Shown here piece after piece: positions 8,464 to 21,232 of a stretch of DNA of 64,000 nucleotides. The translations under genes and the position numbers were made by a program. Source of the stretch: Deltaproteobacteria bacterium (lineage in GTDB: Bacteria > Myxococcota > JACPTQ01). The notes below the pieces were generated by a model that saw only the letters and a program-made list of their open reading frames with translations, was not told where the DNA came from and did no database searches. Positions within the stretch are counted from its first letter, which is position 1; every line of letters begins with the position of its first letter. The stretch spans positions 58,343 to 122,342 of the forward strand of contig JACPTQ010000066.1 in the NCBI GenBank assembly GCA_016192705.1. Reading direction: 5' to 3'.

Positions 8464-9489
8464 GTGAGCGACGCGGCGTCGGAGCTTCATCGCTCCGCGA
8501 TCGTTATCGATCTGCACGCCGACACCCTTATCCCCATGCGCGCCATGGGGTACGACATCGGGCTGCGCCACAAAAACCGCATCCCGCGGTCGCCGTTCTT
8601 TTTTCATTGCGATCTGCCCCGCTTTCGTGACGGCGGCGCAACGGGCCAGTTTTTTGGCCTCGTGACAAACCCCTACCCTGAAGCCGGCTGTGCCGACGCG
8701 ACTTATCGACAGATCGAGATTCTCGAGTCCGCGGCGCGTGAGTATGAGAAGGAGATGTTCATCGCGACGACCGGCGATGATTTGCGGCGCGCGAAACGCG
8801 AAGGGAAACTTGCGTCGTTTATGGGAATCGAGGGCGCCCATGCGCTCGAGGGCGAAACAAAACACTTGGCCCGGCTACATGCCCGCGGGGTGCGTTACAT
8901 CGGACTCGCGCATTTCACGGCGAATAAAGTCGCGCCGTGCGTGTTTGGAATTGGCGCGAGCGCAACGGCTGGGCTTACCGAGCATGGACGCGAAGTTGTT
9001 GCCGAGATGAATCGACTCGGGATTCTCGTCGACCTCGCGCATGTCGGGCGCGCCGCGTTTTTCGACTCAGTAAAACTCGCGAAGCGACCGGTCATCGTCA
9101 GCCACACCGGAGTCGTGGGCGCGTTCCCGCATTGGCGAAACCTCGATGACGAGCAAATCCGCGCCGTGGCTGAAACCGATGGCGTCATCGGGATTATTTT
9201 CGCGGCGACGTTTCTTGGAAAAGGACGACACAACGCGACCCTCGTCATCGATCACATGGAGCATGTGCGCCGAACCGTCGGCGCGCGGCACGTCGCGCTC
9301 GGTTCCGATTTTGACGGTTTCATTACGCCTTGCGCTGGGCTTGAAGACGTCGCGAAACTCCCCGTCATCACGGAGTTGCTGCTCGCGCGCGGTTGGTCGG
9401 CCGACGAGATTCTGGGAATGCTCGGCGGCAACGTCCTTCGGGTCCTCGACACGCTCGGCTCCGTCGGGCGTATAATCGCAAGCGAATGA
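8464..9489 (+). CDS. Membrane-dipeptidase-like Zn peptidase (M19)
   Basis: 341 residues from GTG 8464. The renal dipeptidase (M19) family is shown by the metal ligands in IDLHADTL, the bridging Glu in MGIEGAHAL, the His in VSHTGV and the Asp in LGSDFDGF. These enzymes hydrolyse dipeptides, some with D-amino acids. There is no signal peptide, so it is probably cytoplasmic. Its stop codon overlaps the coaBC start in an ATGA arrangement, indicating translational coupling. Confidence 0.9.
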   Translation: MSDAASELHRSAIVIDLHADTLIPMRAMGYDIGLRHKNRIPRSPFFFHCDLPRFRDGGATGQFFGLVTNPYPEAGCADATYRQIEILESAAREYEKEMFIATTGDDLRRAKREGKLASFMGIEGAHALEGETKHLARLHARGVRYIGLAHFTANKVAPCVFGIGASATAGLTEHGREVVAEMNRLGILVDLAHVGRAAFFDSVKLAKRPVIVSHTGVVGAFPHWRNLDDEQIRAVAETDGVIGIIFAATFLGKGRHNATLVIDHMEHVRRTVGARHVALGSDFDGFITPCAGLEDVAKLPVITELLLARGWSADEILGMLGGNVLRVLDTLGSVGRIIASE

Positions 9490-10685
9490 AGGACCGAAAA
9501 ATCCTCCTCGCGGTGACCGGTGGAATCGCCGCGTATAAGGCTGCCGAACTTGCACGGCTTTTCGTTAAGTCCGGCGCCGATGTCCGCGTGGCCATGACGA
9601 AGGCGGCGTGCGAATTCGTGGGGCCGCTCACGTTTCAGGCGCTGACCGGACACCCCGCGGCGTGCGACCTATTTGACCGCGCGCGCGAAGCCGAGATGGA
9701 CCACATCGCCCTCGCTCGCTTCGCCGACGTCGTCGTCGTTGCGCCCGCGAGCGCCAACATCATCGCCAAAGCGGCGCACGGCATCGCCGACGACCTCGTC
9801 ACGACGCTTCTTCTCGCCGCGCGCTCGCCGGTGCTTTTTTGCCCCGCGATGAATTCGTATATGTACGCGCACCCCGCGACGACAACAAATCTCGCGACAC
9901 TCCGGGCGCGCGCCAACGTCGTGATCATGGAGCCGGCCGCGGGCGAGCTCGCGTGCGGCGACGTCGGACCCGGGCGATTGCCCGAGCCCACCGCGATCGT
10001 CGAGGCCACGCGCCGACTGCTCGGACCGCGCGATTTTTTGGGACGCCGCGTCCTCGTCACGGCGGGCCCAACGCGCGAACCGATCGATCCGGTGCGATTC
10101 CTGTCAAACGGATCGACGGGCCGAATGGGGTTTGCCGTAGCGGCCGCCGCAGTCGGGCGCGGCGCGAATGTCGTGCTCATCCACGGTCCGACGCATCTCT
10201 CGCCGCCTTCAGGTTGCGACGCCGTTTCTGTTTCGACGACCAAGCAGATGCACGACGCCGTTCTCGCGCGACTCGACAGCGTCGACGCAATCATCAAGGC
10301 CGCGGCACCCACAGATTACGCGCCATCAAAGGTACCGTCGTCGAAGATAAAAAAAACGGGTGCGGCGCTCAACCTTTCACTCGCCGAGAATCCTGACATT
10401 CTCCTCGCAATCCGCGCCGCGAAAAAGAAATCGTTGGTGGTCGTTGGGTTCGCGGCCGAGACGGATCACATCGTTGAAAACGCGCGCACGAAACTCGATC
10501 GCAAAGGGCTCGACCTCTGCGTCGCGAATCAAATCGGCGAAGAGGGCTCGGGATTTGCCGGCGACACGAACCGCGTGACGTTCATCGACGCGAAGGGCAG
10601 CGAGGCGCTTCCACTCCTTTCAAAGGACGACGTCGCGCACCGCATCCTCGACCGCGTCACGGCGCTGCTCAAAACGAAAGTCTAG
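9486..10685 (+). CDS. coaBC: Bifunctional phosphopantothenoylcysteine decarboxylase / phosphopantothenate-cysteine ligase
   Basis: 399 residues from ATG 9486, which overlaps the previous stop by four bases. The open frame runs upstream to 9393 but that part lies inside the dipeptidase gene. The N-terminal CoaC flavoprotein domain (residues 1-180) has VTGGIAAYKAAEL, the H of DHIALARFAD and the PAMNSYMY active-site loop. The CoaB ligase domain (about 185-399) has TAGPTREPID and FLSNGSTGRMG. It performs two steps of coenzyme A synthesis, adding cysteine to 4-phosphopantothenate and decarboxylating the product. The gene converges on the sigma-54 regulator and the two stop codons overlap. Confidence 0.95.
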   Translation: MKDRKILLAVTGGIAAYKAAELARLFVKSGADVRVAMTKAACEFVGPLTFQALTGHPAACDLFDRAREAEMDHIALARFADVVVVAPASANIIAKAAHGIADDLVTTLLLAARSPVLFCPAMNSYMYAHPATTTNLATLRARANVVIMEPAAGELACGDVGPGRLPEPTAIVEATRRLLGPRDFLGRRVLVTAGPTREPIDPVRFLSNGSTGRMGFAVAAAAVGRGANVVLIHGPTHLSPPSGCDAVSVSTTKQMHDAVLARLDSVDAIIKAAAPTDYAPSKVPSSKIKKTGAALNLSLAENPDILLAIRAAKKKSLVVVGFAAETDHIVENARTKLDRKGLDLCVANQIGEEGSGFAGDTNRVTFIDAKGSEALPLLSKDDVAHRILDRVTALLKTKV

Positions 10686-12265
10686 TTTCTCTCCGCGCGC
10701 ATTCGCCGCTGGTCGAGCTTGTACTTCGTCACCTTGCGGATCAGGTTTCGCCGCGAGATGCCAAGCTCCACCGCCGTTTTTGTTTTGTTCCAGTGCGTCT
10801 TCTTGAGCCCCTCGTAAATCATATTCCGCTCCAGCGTCTCGAGCGCCGTGGGCAACGTGATCGGTTCGCGCACACCCATCACCTCGTCCCGCAGAACTTG
10901 CTGCCGAATCCGCGGCGACAAAAGCTCTTCGCCAATCAGCTTTTCATCCCCCGACAACACGACGAGTCGCTCGATTTCGTTCTCCAACTCGCGCACGTTC
11001 CCGGGCCAGTTGTAATCAAGCACCTTCTCCATCGCGCGCCGCGAAATCTTTTTGCCGACCAACCGCCGCCCGTGCGCCTGATTCGCGAGAAACGAATCGA
11101 CAAGCACCGGAATATCTTCCTTCCGATCTCGCAACGTCGGCACCGTGATGTTGATAACGTTGATGCGGTAGTACAAATCCTCGCGAAACTCGCCCCGCTC
11201 AACCATGCGCTTCAAGTCGCGGTTCGTCGCCGCGATGATCCGCACGTCAACGCGCTTCGGCAACGTGTCGCCAACCGCCGTGAATGTTCCCTCTTGCAGA
11301 ACGCGCAAGAGCTTCACCTGCAGCGCGGGACTCATGTCGCCAATTTCGTCGAGAAAAAACGTCCCGCCGTCGGCCACTTCGAACAGCCCCTTTTTGTCGG
11401 TCACCGCGCCCGTAAACGCCCCGCGCCGATGCCCAAAAAGCTCACTGTCTAGCAAGTTGTCGTTGAACGCGCTGCAATTCTGTACAACAAACGCCTGGTC
11501 CTTGCGCCGCGAATTAAAGTGGATCGCCCGCGCGATAAGCTCCTTGCCCGTCCCGTTTTCGCCCTGCACGAGCACCGTCGAATCGGAGTCGATCACCTTG
11601 TCGAGAATCCGATACAGCTCCTGCATCGGCCGACTCTTCCCGATGATCGCGTCATACGAGTACCGCGTGATGAGCTCCTTCTGAAGCTGGTCGAGCCGCT
11701 TCTCGCGCCGCGTGATCTCCGTCTGGAAAACGGTGATTTCTTCGACAACCAACTCAAGCAGCTCCTTCAAGTAATCGCGCTCGCGTGCGTCGAGAATCGG
11801 CATTCGCGCACAGGCCGCTGTGACATCGGCGCGATCCAACCCATAAATCTCGAGCCGCTGCACGACATCCGCCTGCTCCTCGTCGAAACGCTCGCGCGTA
11901 AAAAACCCGCCCGTATAAACATTTCCAACAGGTTCTCCCTCGACGACAATCGGCATCGCAAATTCGTTGAGCCGCGCATGACAACGAAACGGCGAGCTCT
12001 CAACACGATTGTCGACCGGTGCGCTCTTGTCACGGAGCAGCCGTGTCACAGCGAAACCGACGTTTTGGCACCCCGCCATCCCCTCCGGATTGGATTGGAC
12101 AACAACGCACAGTGCCCGCGCCGTACGGAATTTTCTCGCCTCAGGTATGTAAATCGGTTCCCCGTTGGCGTGACAAAACCCAATCCCGAGATTCCACCGT
12201 TTCCTGATGATATCGCTCAATCGGCGAATCGCGTGGAGGCTCAGAAGATCTTCCCAGACGATCAC
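10682..12265 (-). CDS. Sigma-54-dependent activator with PocR sensory domain
   Basis: 527 residues from GTG 12265, preferred over the longer frame (GTG 12328) because GGAGGG stands just before it. Residues 1-180 resemble the PocR ligand-binding domain, with several conserved Cys (GFCHANG, ALCVVVQ, AGCQNVG, FRCHARL). A coiled linker leads to an AAA+ domain with Walker A GENGTGKE, the sigma-54 contact motif GAFTGA and Walker B TFFLDEIG, then a Fis-type helix-turn-helix (TAVELGISRRNLIRK). It should activate sigma-54 promoters in response to a small molecule. The neighbours do not reveal its targets. Confidence 0.9.
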   Translation of the reverse strand: MIVWEDLLSLHAIRRLSDIIRKRWNLGIGFCHANGEPIYIPEARKFRTARALCVVVQSNPEGMAGCQNVGFAVTRLLRDKSAPVDNRVESSPFRCHARLNEFAMPIVVEGEPVGNVYTGGFFTRERFDEEQADVVQRLEIYGLDRADVTAACARMPILDARERDYLKELLELVVEEITVFQTEITRREKRLDQLQKELITRYSYDAIIGKSRPMQELYRILDKVIDSDSTVLVQGENGTGKELIARAIHFNSRRKDQAFVVQNCSAFNDNLLDSELFGHRRGAFTGAVTDKKGLFEVADGGTFFLDEIGDMSPALQVKLLRVLQEGTFTAVGDTLPKRVDVRIIAATNRDLKRMVERGEFREDLYYRINVINITVPTLRDRKEDIPVLVDSFLANQAHGRRLVGKKISRRAMEKVLDYNWPGNVRELENEIERLVVLSGDEKLIGEELLSPRIRQQVLRDEVMGVREPITLPTALETLERNMIYEGLKKTHWNKTKTAVELGISRRNLIRKVTKYKLDQRRMRAERN

Positions 12266-12390
12266 GGCACCCTCCGAATGGCCCCCCGCCCTCTGTGACA
12301 ACCGTTCACAGTCTAACAAAACCACCACATCTCGACAATGCTCACGACACGATTGACGATCAACGGTCTATCGCCCTATCCTTTCACGCC

Positions 12391-12825
12391 GTGCAATTCC
12401 GCGCACTCATCGCATGGCCGCTCTCGCTCATCGGATGCACGTCGCTCGGCGACCTTTCGGGCGAGTACCGTGGCGCAATCGCCGCACAACCGCTCGTGGC
12501 TTTCTCGTCCGAGGCCAGCGCGACAATGAAGGTCGAAGTTCATCGACTCGACGCGCTTTTTGGCACACTTACAGTTTCCGATGGGACGTTTTCAAACGCG
12601 AGTCTTCAGCGCGTCGTGTCGTTTGAAAGCGATCGCTTGGGCGAAGCAACAACGCGCACCGGTGCGCTCCTCAGCTTCATCGGCACCATCAAGGTTTCGG
12701 GTGGATCGTTCGCCGGTGAACTCGCAACCTTCACCATTTCGTATCTTTCGTCGAGCCGCGTCGAGCTCCGCGTTTTTCTAGGCGCAAACAAGCTGTTCGG
12801 CGTCTTCAACTTGAGAAAGGCTTGA
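12391..12825 (+). CDS. Small lipoprotein, unknown function
   Basis: 144 residues if translation starts at GTG 12391, which places a short lipoprotein signal (QFRALIAWPLSLIGC) at the N-terminus. The open frame extends to 12295 but that would bury the signal. The mature part is beta-rich and Ser/Thr-rich (VSDGTFSNASLQ, KVSGGSFAGEL). The family was not recognised. It is followed after four bases by a second lipoprotein gene and then an exported protein, probably one operon. Confidence 0.55.
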   Translation: MQFRALIAWPLSLIGCTSLGDLSGEYRGAIAAQPLVAFSSEASATMKVEVHRLDALFGTLTVSDGTFSNASLQRVVSFESDRLGEATTRTGALLSFIGTIKVSGGSFAGELATFTISYLSSSRVELRVFLGANKLFGVFNLRKA

Positions 12826-12829
12826 GGTC

Positions 12830-13327
12830 TTGCGCCTAAACCAGAGACGCCCGCTCTCCGCTTTTATCGCCGCGTCCGCTTTGGTGTTCGCATCGTGCGC
12901 ATCGGATCCACCTCGCGCGCGCGGCGTCCGAATCGAGATTCGGGACACGCAAGGCAATCTCATCACGGGCGCGACCATTTCCCACGTCATCGCATTGCGG
13001 CAAGACCCAGCGATATCCGTTTCAACGGACGATCGAACAACCGTCGAGCAACTTCTCGCAACCGATCAAACCGTCTCGGTCGACACGCTCCCGACGACAG
13101 GCTCGCGCGAACTCATCGGGCGAAGCCTCTTCCCTGGCGTTCTGTCGATTCTGCGCGCGGAAGTTCCCGACCGACTCGCTGACGCCGTTCGTGAGTATGT
13201 AAAAATTCTCGCCATTCAAGCGCCCGGGTTTCGCACGATTCTCGAGGATCGCTTTCTGTTTGAGCTCGGCGCGCTAACGCCGGGATTCTCAGCACCGGTG
13301 CAGGTTGTAACGCTCGACGCCGAATGA
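12830..13327 (+). CDS. Second small lipoprotein, unknown function
   Basis: 165 residues from TTG 12830. The signal peptide NQRRPLSAFIAASALVFASC ends in a lipobox Cys. The mature protein begins with a beta-rich region (GVRIEIRDTQGNLITGATI) resembling carboxypeptidase-regulatory-like Ig folds, then has a helical part. It probably belongs to the same operon as its neighbours. No function can be assigned. Confidence 0.6.
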   Translation: MRLNQRRPLSAFIAASALVFASCASDPPRARGVRIEIRDTQGNLITGATISHVIALRQDPAISVSTDDRTTVEQLLATDQTVSVDTLPTTGSRELIGRSLFPGVLSILRAEVPDRLADAVREYVKILAIQAPGFRTILEDRFLFELGALTPGFSAPVQVVTLDAE

Positions 13328-13353
13328 GAGTCTATAGAAGGAGGTTCCAATTG

Positions 13354-14460
13354 ATGCGACCAACCACAGCTCTCGCCTCTTTCGCCGTGGGGGCATTTGC
13401 GCTCATGACGCCCGACCTCGCGCGCGCCGGCGGCATTTCGGGATTTCCAGCGGCCGTCGCGGAAGGCGATGCCATTTCGGCCGACGCGCACGGCGCTCAC
13501 CCACTCGGCGGCTCGTTTTACCTCGAGTCGTGGGACCTCGCGTTCCGATTTAAGTCGAATCACTTTTTGTACGTCAGTTTTTTGGGCACGAACATCGGGA
13601 GCAAAGGGCGCGGCGGTTTGATCGCCTTCCTTGTCAACCCCAACGGCTCGACGACATCGTTTCGTCATGGGCGGAAGTCGGGTGACTGGTCGGCCGGCCA
13701 ATCGCTCGACGTGTCTGTCGGTGATGCGCGGCTCTCTGGCACGCCCGCCCGATCGACGCTCACCTTGAAAAACGAAGCCGCCGAAATCTCGCTCACACTT
13801 TCAAACGCCGTGAACGCGATTCGACCCGGGCGCGCGCAGCTCGATTCGTCCGTCGACGATTTCTTCGATTTGACGATCACGGGGCCACGGGTCCGCGCGA
13901 CGGGCACCTTAAAACCTGTAAACGGCGACGAAGTCTCGTTGTCGGGCGAAGGGTTTTCGCGACACAGCCACACGCAGGTCCCAACACACAAGCTTTTCCG
14001 ATCGTGGATGACGACGACCGGCCTTTGGCGCAACTTGACGTTCTACCTGACGATGATCCACACGCCCAAGGGGCTTGGCAGCGCGGTCGTTCCGTTTCTT
14101 GCGGTGTTCGACGGCGAGAAGCTCGTCTTGGGCGCGGTCGACGGCGTCGATGTGCGCTACTTTGGGTATCGGCGCGACAATCTGGCGTCGGGGAAGTTTC
14201 GAGTGCCGCGCGGGTTTCGCTTTGCGTACAGCGACAAGAAGACGGGGATGACGGTCTCGGGGCGCGTCGAACAGAAAAAGCTCGTGCATCGATTTGATGT
14301 GCTCGAAAATCTCAATAAGTTTGATAGGTTTATCGTTGAACGTTTCCAGAAACCGGTTCAATATCGGCAGCTTGTGCGCTGGAAGCTCGAATTGACGCAA
14401 GGCAAAGAGACCAAGAAGGCGTCGGGCGAAGGGTTAAGCGAGTACAACTTCTTGAATTAA
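13354..14460 (+). CDS. Exported lipocalin-like protein (possible AttH/CrtC/Svf1 superfamily)
   Basis: 368 residues from ATG 13354, selected because AAGGAGG lies about nine bases ahead; the open frame from 13324 lacks this. A signal peptide ends near DLARAGG. The mature protein alternates strands with motifs such as FYLESWDLAFRF, SLSGEGFSRHSHTQ and the ending GEGLSEYNF. These recall the duplicated lipocalin fold of AttH/CrtC-type proteins, where GxGxxxH motifs line the cavity, but the match is by eye only. It could bind a hydrophobic ligand in the periplasm. It converges on the TonB receptor gene with no bases between the stop codons. Confidence 0.5.
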   Translation: MRPTTALASFAVGAFALMTPDLARAGGISGFPAAVAEGDAISADAHGAHPLGGSFYLESWDLAFRFKSNHFLYVSFLGTNIGSKGRGGLIAFLVNPNGSTTSFRHGRKSGDWSAGQSLDVSVGDARLSGTPARSTLTLKNEAAEISLTLSNAVNAIRPGRAQLDSSVDDFFDLTITGPRVRATGTLKPVNGDEVSLSGEGFSRHSHTQVPTHKLFRSWMTTTGLWRNLTFYLTMIHTPKGLGSAVVPFLAVFDGEKLVLGAVDGVDVRYFGYRRDNLASGKFRVPRGFRFAYSDKKTGMTVSGRVEQKKLVHRFDVLENLNKFDRFIVERFQKPVQYRQLVRWKLELTQGKETKKASGEGLSEYNFLN

Positions 14461-17683
<3,223 letters not shown>

Positions 17684-17685
17684 CA

Positions 17686-18597
17686 GTGGCGACGTTTTAT
17701 AAACGACGATTCGTCCCGATCCTCTTTGGCCTGTTTCTCGCGTTGTCGCTCTATTTTCTTTATGCGCGCGGAAAACCGGAAGACGAGCGCAACATCATCG
17801 ATCGCGCCGTCATCGCGGTCATCTCGCCCGTTCAGTCGCTCGTGGGACGGATCGGCGATGGCCTATCGGGCCTATGGACCGACTACATTTACCTCTACGA
17901 CCAAAAACAGGAACTCGATCGCTTGCGCGAGGAGAACGAAAAACTGCGCGCGCGCGTTCTGGAACTCACGCCGCTCGCCGCGGCCCGCGACGAAGCCGAA
18001 CGTTCGCTTCAGTTTCAAAAGGTTTCCGAGCCACGCAAATTGGTTCCCGCACGCGTCGTGGCGCGCACGATTACGCCCTTCTTCCAGGTCACGCGCATTC
18101 GCGTTGATGTCGGGGGCGCCGAGCTTCGCGACGGCATGCCCGTCATTTCGCCGGACGGCGTCGTTGGCACCGTGCGACAGGTTTTTGGGGATTACGCGGA
18201 TGTGCTTCTCCTCGTCGACCGTGAACGTAAGGTCGCAGTCGTTCTTGAGCGCACGCGTGCTTTCGGGACGCTTGAAGGTCTTGGCAAGGACCAGCCGTAT
18301 CTGACGCGCATGCAGTTTCTCGCGCGCGAGGATCGCCTGGTCGAAGGGGATTTGGTTCTAACGGCCGGCGAATCGATCGCGCGCGAGGGCGACATCGTCA
18401 CCACGAGTGGGCTCGATCGCGTTTTTCCGCCAGGTCTCGTGATTGGGCGCGTCACGCGCGTTTCCGAGCAGAATCTTAAGCAGCGCCAAGAAGCGTTCGT
18501 ACAACCGGCCGTTGACTTCAATCGGCTGCGGCGCGTGTTTGTTGACGTGAGCGCCGGCCTCACCGTTCCCGTGCCCGCAACGCCAAGGCCCAAATGA
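17686..18597 (+). CDS. mreC: Rod-shape-determining protein MreC
   Basis: 303 residues from GTG 17686, two bases after the mreB stop. One N-terminal transmembrane helix (FVPILFGLFLALSLYFLYA), a coiled coil (about residues 65-100, with LDRLREENEKLRARVLEL) and a periplasmic beta-domain with SPDGVVGTVRQVFGDYADVLLL and TSGLDRVFPPGLVIGRV, all typical of MreC. It links MreB filaments to periplasmic wall-synthesis enzymes. Confidence 0.93.
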   Translation: MATFYKRRFVPILFGLFLALSLYFLYARGKPEDERNIIDRAVIAVISPVQSLVGRIGDGLSGLWTDYIYLYDQKQELDRLREENEKLRARVLELTPLAAARDEAERSLQFQKVSEPRKLVPARVVARTITPFFQVTRIRVDVGGAELRDGMPVISPDGVVGTVRQVFGDYADVLLLVDRERKVAVVLERTRAFGTLEGLGKDQPYLTRMQFLAREDRLVEGDLVLTAGESIAREGDIVTTSGLDRVFPPGLVIGRVTRVSEQNLKQRQEAFVQPAVDFNRLRRVFVDVSAGLTVPVPATPRPK

Positions 18598-18634
18598 CTC
18601 TGCGCCCGCAACGTCGACTTCGGCAGGACGCGCC

Positions 18635-19129
18635 TTGAGAACGGTGCTGGTGGTTTTTGTCGGTTTCCTCGGAACGGTTGTTCAAGGAACCTGGGTGGCC
18701 GGCACGCTGCCGACATCAGACATTAACCTCGTCGTGTCGATCCACCTGGGCCTCACGCGCACGCCGGTCGCAGGCTCGATTGCCGCGTTCATCTCCGGCC
18801 TCATCACCGACCTCGCAACCGGATGCCCCAAAGGTCTCGCAACCGGCCAATCGACCATCGCCTTCTTCTTGTCGTACTCGCTCACAAGCCGTTTTCTCGT
18901 GCGCGGTGCGCCGATCGAAGCGCTCTACGTTACCGCGGTATCGGTTCTCTCCTCCCTTTACGCAAGTCTCGTTCTCGCTTGGCTCCCGGCGCGCGCCTTC
19001 TTCCCGCCCCCAACGGTCCTTGCGGTCGTCGTTCATATTGCCGCCACGAGCCTCCTCGCGCCCGTCGTTTTCGCCATCGTGCGCCGCATCGATCAGGCCT
19101 TTGAACGACCCAAACACCGATTGATTTGA
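18635..19129 (+). CDS. mreD: Rod-shape-determining protein MreD
   Basis: 164 residues from TTG 18635. Four to five hydrophobic segments fill the protein (VLVVFVGFLGTVVQ, IAAFISGLITDLATG, YVTAVSVLSSLYASLVLAWL, LAVVVHIAATSLLAPVVFAIV), and GLITDLATGCPKGL matches the conserved GxxxDxxxGxxxG motif of MreD. Position after mreBC supports it. No penicillin-binding protein 2 (mrdA) or rodA follows. Confidence 0.85.
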   Translation: MRTVLVVFVGFLGTVVQGTWVAGTLPTSDINLVVSIHLGLTRTPVAGSIAAFISGLITDLATGCPKGLATGQSTIAFFLSYSLTSRFLVRGAPIEALYVTAVSVLSSLYASLVLAWLPARAFFPPPTVLAVVVHIAATSLLAPVVFAIVRRIDQAFERPKHRLI

Positions 19130-19159
19130 TTTCTCAAGACGAGTTGACGGGGGATTCAC

Positions 19160-21232
19160 TTGCGAATAGAGATTCCCGAACTTATGCCGTCGACAGCCGT
19201 TCCCACGCCATCCGTCGCAACCGTGCCAATCCACCAACGCACGGCGCGCGAGCGACTCGCTGGAGCAACGCTCGAGTTCCTTGACGCGAAGTCGCGAAAC
19301 TCTGCGGCTGCGCTCGTTGGCGAGGGGTTTCGACGCTTGTGTGAGCGGTGGGGCCTCAGCGCCGCGGATTGGGAAACAGAGCACGGGTCGGTGGCGCGCG
19401 CGCTCGTTGACGAGGCGACGGCTCATCGTCTTGCGGACACGGTTTCCGACCTCCTCGTTCTGGGCTATCTCGCGCGGGTCCGTGAAGTGAGTGGTGACGC
19501 GAAGCGCGACCTCGATTTAGCCACGATTCGCCTTGTCGACTGGCTCGACCGATTTACGCCGTTTCGATTTCTCACCGCGTGGGCGGCGCGCGACGACGGG
19601 CCAACCGGTGACTTTTGGTCCCGCTACGTTGATGCGACCATCGACGAGGTCGATTCGCTCGATGAGAGCGAGCAAAATCGAGGCGAGCAAAAGGTCGCAT
19701 CGTCCGCGATGGCTGCGACGAGCGCTCCAAGCGCGTCCGTTGCACATTGGCTCGATCTTCTGCGCAATGCGATACCCGGAGGCGGCGAGTCGACGTTACA
19801 ATGGGAAACCGCGGTGCACCGTGTGTCGCGCTTATGCGAGTTTGCTCCACCCGACGACGTGATGCGGCTCACATCACGGCTTCGTCACGGCTCGCTTCTT
19901 GCGCTGGTCGCTGAGGCACCTAAGTTTTCTGAACCCAAAATTTTGGCGCGCCATTTGGTCGCAGAAGATCCGAAGTCTGTCGCAATCGCCCTGTATGCGC
20001 TCGAACTTTTTCCTGCGCTTGCACCGCGGGTCGCGCTCGCCGTCGTGTCACGCGACGCGAATCCGCTAGAACGATCGTCTGGTCTTTTTCAGGCGCTCTC
20101 GTTGGCGCGTGGTGGAATCCTGGCGCGATTCGTAGAACGCTGTGCGCAAGCAGCGCCCACTGGCAATTGGAAGACGACGTTCATCGACGACTGGAAACGC
20201 GCGCAGGAAGCAGCACGCGGGCACGCGTCGGCCACACACCACGAATCCTCCCGCACCGAGACCGGCTTTGCGTCGCGCGTCGAATGGGTGGTTGCGGCCG
20301 GTGTTTCGGCCGACGTCGCGGGCTCGGAGGAGGTTTTCGCTGCGTCAAGAGCGCGCGGTCTTTCTGACGGCAGTCGAGACGCTCTGGCGCGCCGCGCGGT
20401 TCGACTTGCGCTACGTCTCGGCGAGCCGGGCGTTGCGCAGAGGGTGGCTGAGCGACTCGGGACGGACCACGCGCCGGGCGAAGCCGCCTCACGTTCCGGC
20501 GAGATCACGCCCGACCTCTTGGTTGCAGAGGAGGCGAAGCGCACCACGCTTTCCGCCGATCGTCCGGCCAACGCGGTTGCTCACGAGCCCGTGATGAGCG
20601 GCGGTGCGCGACAGCCGACCCGCGACGCAGCACGACCTCTCGAAGCGCTATCGCAACAGGCTCGTTGTTTCACGGCCGGCGCCGTGCGGTCCCGCGCCGT
20701 CGATCTTCTCCTTCTCGTCACGGGTCTTGAAGTCGTGCGCTTCCTCGTCTTTGCGATTTTGTGGCTCCTTGGACTCCGACGCGACGGCACGATGACGATC
20801 GACGCCAGTGAAATCCGTGTTGCGACGCGCACATCGTTCCTCGGCCGGGAGATTCGTTCTCGCGAGATTCGTATCCCAGCGACGGCCGTTCGCGGCGTTG
20901 TCGGCTCAAAAGCGTGGCGCGTTCTTTATCTGCTGGTCGGCCTCGTGGCGATCGCCGTTTTCACGCTCCTCGGCGTCTCCGCAATCTTCGATGGCGTCGC
21001 GCGACAGCACATTGGGATTATCACGTTCGGCTCGCTCATTGTTTTGGCCGGCCTCATCACGGACGGCGCTTGTTATTGGCTCTTTCTTCGCGGCGGAGAA
21101 CGCGTTTTCGTCCGAGTCGATCTCGCGCCGCCGGCTCGCCCCATTCGGCTCTGGATCGCGCGCGATAACGCTGCGGATGTGATCGAATCTCTCGCGACCC
21201 TCGCCAAATCTGGCGTCCGCTCCGCACCATGA
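19160..21232 (+). CDS. Large helical protein with C-terminal membrane domain, unknown function
   Basis: 690 residues from TTG 19160. The first 500 residues look helical and Ala/Glu/Arg-rich, with no recognised domain. Three hydrophobic segments follow, around residues 513-540 (DLLLLVTGLEVVRFLVFAIL), 586-608 and 618-643. Between the first two is a hydrophilic beta-rich stretch (TMTIDASEIRVATRTSFLG). It follows mreD by 30 bases and its stop overlaps the DUF1287 gene (ATGA), so it likely belongs to the same transcription unit as the shape genes. A role in the cell envelope is an inference from context only. Confidence 0.6.
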   Translation: MRIEIPELMPSTAVPTPSVATVPIHQRTARERLAGATLEFLDAKSRNSAAALVGEGFRRLCERWGLSAADWETEHGSVARALVDEATAHRLADTVSDLLVLGYLARVREVSGDAKRDLDLATIRLVDWLDRFTPFRFLTAWAARDDGPTGDFWSRYVDATIDEVDSLDESEQNRGEQKVASSAMAATSAPSASVAHWLDLLRNAIPGGGESTLQWETAVHRVSRLCEFAPPDDVMRLTSRLRHGSLLALVAEAPKFSEPKILARHLVAEDPKSVAIALYALELFPALAPRVALAVVSRDANPLERSSGLFQALSLARGGILARFVERCAQAAPTGNWKTTFIDDWKRAQEAARGHASATHHESSRTETGFASRVEWVVAAGVSADVAGSEEVFAASRARGLSDGSRDALARRAVRLALRLGEPGVAQRVAERLGTDHAPGEAASRSGEITPDLLVAEEAKRTTLSADRPANAVAHEPVMSGGARQPTRDAARPLEALSQQARCFTAGAVRSRAVDLLLLVTGLEVVRFLVFAILWLLGLRRDGTMTIDASEIRVATRTSFLGREIRSREIRIPATAVRGVVGSKAWRVLYLLVGLVAIAVFTLLGVSAIFDGVARQHIGIITFGSLIVLAGLITDGACYWLFLRGGERVFVRVDLAPPARPIRLWIARDNAADVIESLATLAKSGVRSAP

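Noticed and set aside
12291..12307. CRP-like site TGTGA...TCACA near the sigma-54 regulator
   Set aside because: The spacer is seven bases instead of six and the inner positions do not fit; likely chance.
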